Source: Terramyces sp. JEL0728 (Eukaryota; Chytridiomycota; Chytridiomycetes; Rhizophydiales; Terramycetaceae). Taken from it: DNA of 64,000 bases. The stretch lies in the NCBI GenBank assembly GCA_027603945.1, contig JADIIU010000033.1, positions 1 to 64,000 on the forward strand. Reading direction: 5' to 3'. The notes beneath the pieces are model-generated. The model was not told the origin of the DNA and did not search any database. It worked only from the letters and a program-made list of their open reading frames with translations. Both the position numbers and the translations under genes were made by a program. Below are positions 62,566 through 64,000 of this stretch, piece after piece (the first letter of the stretch is position 1; the number at the start of each line of letters is the position of its first letter).

Positions 62566-62884
62566 CGCTCGTAAAAAGCAAGAATGTTGTACGGGTCTTC
62601 TGAAAAGGGAAGGCGCCACGTACGACTGATGATTGATGTTCGAATACAGACGAGATGATTGAACTTTGTTTCATGTACTTGATCAATTCAGCGGGGAGGC
62701 TGTTTTTACTCGATGACTTTCCTTGCATTTCCATCTCAAATTTTTGCTGAATGCCATTGTCAAACACCAGGAGTTTCAACCCCCATCCATTCGGCAAAAC
62801 AAATAGACGAAAATCGGGATTCCAAGAGCACGAAAAATGGAAAAGAAATTACAAGTGAGAGCAAAAATTGTTTAATATCCAACA
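62566..62884. other. intergenic/promoter region of RasGEF copy B
   Basis: 319 bp on the upstream side of copy B and downstream of the PP2C gene. A long minus-strand frame here has no upstream ATG and runs into the SH3 exon out of frame, so I treat it as chance. Confidence 0.5.
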
Positions 62885-63947
62885 TTAATTGACACCTTCG
62901 ACAGGAATATTAGTTACCGGAGCAGTTTCGCGATAACGGTTTACTACCTTTGCTGCCCATTCTTCTTCAGTTTGTCCAGCCAATATAGCGCAAATAATAA
63001 CCGTCATATTATCGCATCCTATACCAGCCATTGGATCTGTTGCCAAGCAATTATCTGACATGGCTTCGCAGATTTCTCCCAGACCCATTCCAAGCGAGAG
63101 TTTTTGCCCAACAAAATCAATCACTTGCTGAGAAGTCATACAATCCCAAATACCTAAATAAAGCTGAACGTACCATCACATGCAATAACAAAGAATTCGT
63201 CGCCTTCGTGGTGCACTCTTTCCAATATATCTGGGTTGCAGGTTACTGCTTGCTCCTCTGGAGATTTATCTGGATTTGCTTTAAACTCAAAATCTCCGAT
63301 CGCTCTGGAAAGAGCAAGATTGCCTTGATCAAAAACCAAATACCGTTAACTCTCCCGAATTCGACAAATCCACCAGCTGCAACTATACGACTGTATTCGC
63401 CTTCATTAAACAAAAGTACCTTGATTGGACGGTTTGTGATCAAATGAAAGCGGAACTGCAATTCCTGAATTTGATAGTACAGCTCTGGAATCTCCAGCAT
63501 TTGCGCAATAAATGGTATGGTCATCTGTTATAAGTGTAGCGACAGCTGTACAACCGGAAGGCTCACGCTCATGAGTTGGGTCTGCGGGTAAATAATAACG
63601 TACCAGCTCTTAGTTCTACATCAGTATCTAGAAATCCTTGTTTCAACGCTTCTTGATATTTTCCTTCCTTGAACTGTAGTGTTTTTACAATATTTAAATG
63701 CAAATTCTTTCCGCTGAACTTGGCGGCATGTGAACCACCATGACCATCGAAAACAGCAAAGAAAGATATATGTTTGTTGTCTTGTTCAAGATCTGTGAGG
63801 GTGGTATGGGCGTCTTCCATGGCTATTTGTTAAAATAAGAGTACTGATTCTCCAGCCCTGCATTTCGCTGGCGGCCCAGCTAATCCTTTTATCCTTCCCG
63901 CTTGTCGTGTGCTTTTCTACAACTGGTTCTGATAATGTTTGACCCAT
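62885..63947 (-). CDS. PTC2: PP2C-family Ser/Thr phosphatase (Ptc2/3-like)
   Basis: About 320 residues after five introns of 22, 22, 19, 20 and 20 nt. Starts [14 protein letters not shown] (Gly2 is a likely myristoylation site), then [33 protein letters not shown], the metal-binding [44 protein letters not shown] and [14 protein letters not shown] (final metal Asp DN). All key metal ligands are present, so it should be an active Mg/Mn phosphatase. The Ptc2/3 group counters stress MAPK and checkpoint signalling. The window ends 53 bp upstream. Confidence 0.94.
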
Positions 63948-64000
63948 ATTTGCCGATAGTTTGATTGCAGACTTTTTCTTTAAAGAAAATTGGTGGCTAG

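Noticed and set aside
62578..62797. Long minus-strand open frame (PNGWGLKLLVFDNG...) upstream of RasGEF copy B
   Set aside because: No ATG or splice acceptor explains its start, and it runs out of frame into the SH3 exon.
1..64000. Bacterial-type features: operons, Shine-Dalgarno sites, CRISPR arrays, insertion sequences
   Set aside because: The region is clearly eukaryotic with spliceosomal introns; no CRISPR-like spaced repeats or transposase frames were seen.

Overview
The window is eukaryotic nuclear DNA, AT-rich and very compact: about 50 genes in 64 kb, both strands used freely, intergenic gaps often under 100 bp. The gene content is opisthokont and most like an early-diverging fungus: a BTA1-type betaine-lipid synthase, SNG1/DUF3533, the fungal AHMNTV-type short-chain dehydrogenase, Igo1/endosulfine, Yop1, SH3-WW-RasGEF (Cdc25-like) proteins, a Ptc2-like PP2C and KRE9/KNH-like secreted proteins. 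TEX9, two double cyclic-nucleotide-binding (CNBD2-like) proteins and a C2 protein suggest, as inference, a lineage that still makes a flagellum (zoosporic fungus, Rozella/aphelid/sanchytrid grade). The standard genetic code fits; TAA, TAG and TGA all act as stops.

The outstanding feature is splicing. Nearly every multi-exon gene becomes readable only if introns of 19-22 nt are removed. I decoded about 80 introns by restoring known protein families; roughly nine in ten are 19-22 nt, with a GT donor, AG acceptor and a TAAT/TAAC-like branch motif a few bases before the AG. A minority class is 32-96 nt. Two sites hold two short introns back to back with no exon between. Gene borders are equally tight: TATAAA often lies 20-45 bp before the ATG, and the stop codon is very often embedded in AATAAA.

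Layout. 0-7 kb: MAPR heme protein, two CNB-domain paralogs and small unknown genes. 7-11 kb: C2 protein, PCID2/Thp1, GNAT acetyltransferase, Igo1. 11.1-18.5 kb: a tandem array of seven related seven-helix membrane proteins of unknown function (five of one subfamily, two of another). 18.5-24 kb: GT4 glycosyltransferase, an unknown Cys-motif protein, desaturase-like enzyme, splicing factor CWC25. 24-27 kb: SMPD4-like sphingomyelinase family, Grx5, unknown Cys-rich protein, GPI mucin. 28-33 kb: TEX9, Gemin7-like, SNG1-like, ataxin-3, UBLCP1. 33-44 kb: small secreted or micro-protein candidates, SDR, GBP/atlastin-like GTPase, BTA1, EMC3, Yop1, two KRE9-like proteins. 45-51 kb: two aquaporins, two TMEM14 proteins, mitochondrial GPD2 with EF-hands, small PH-like protein. 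51-64 kb: GMAP-210/Rud3 golgin, two tandem RasGEFs, PP2C.

Functional threads: Ras/nutrient signalling (two RasGEFs, Igo1, CNB proteins, PP2C), lipid and membrane work (BTA1, SMPD4, desaturase, EMC3, Yop1, golgin, aquaporins), surface proteins (mucin, KRE9-like), and RNA processing (CWC25, Gemin7, UBLCP1, PCID2). Six families occur as local duplicates, unexpected in so compact a genome.
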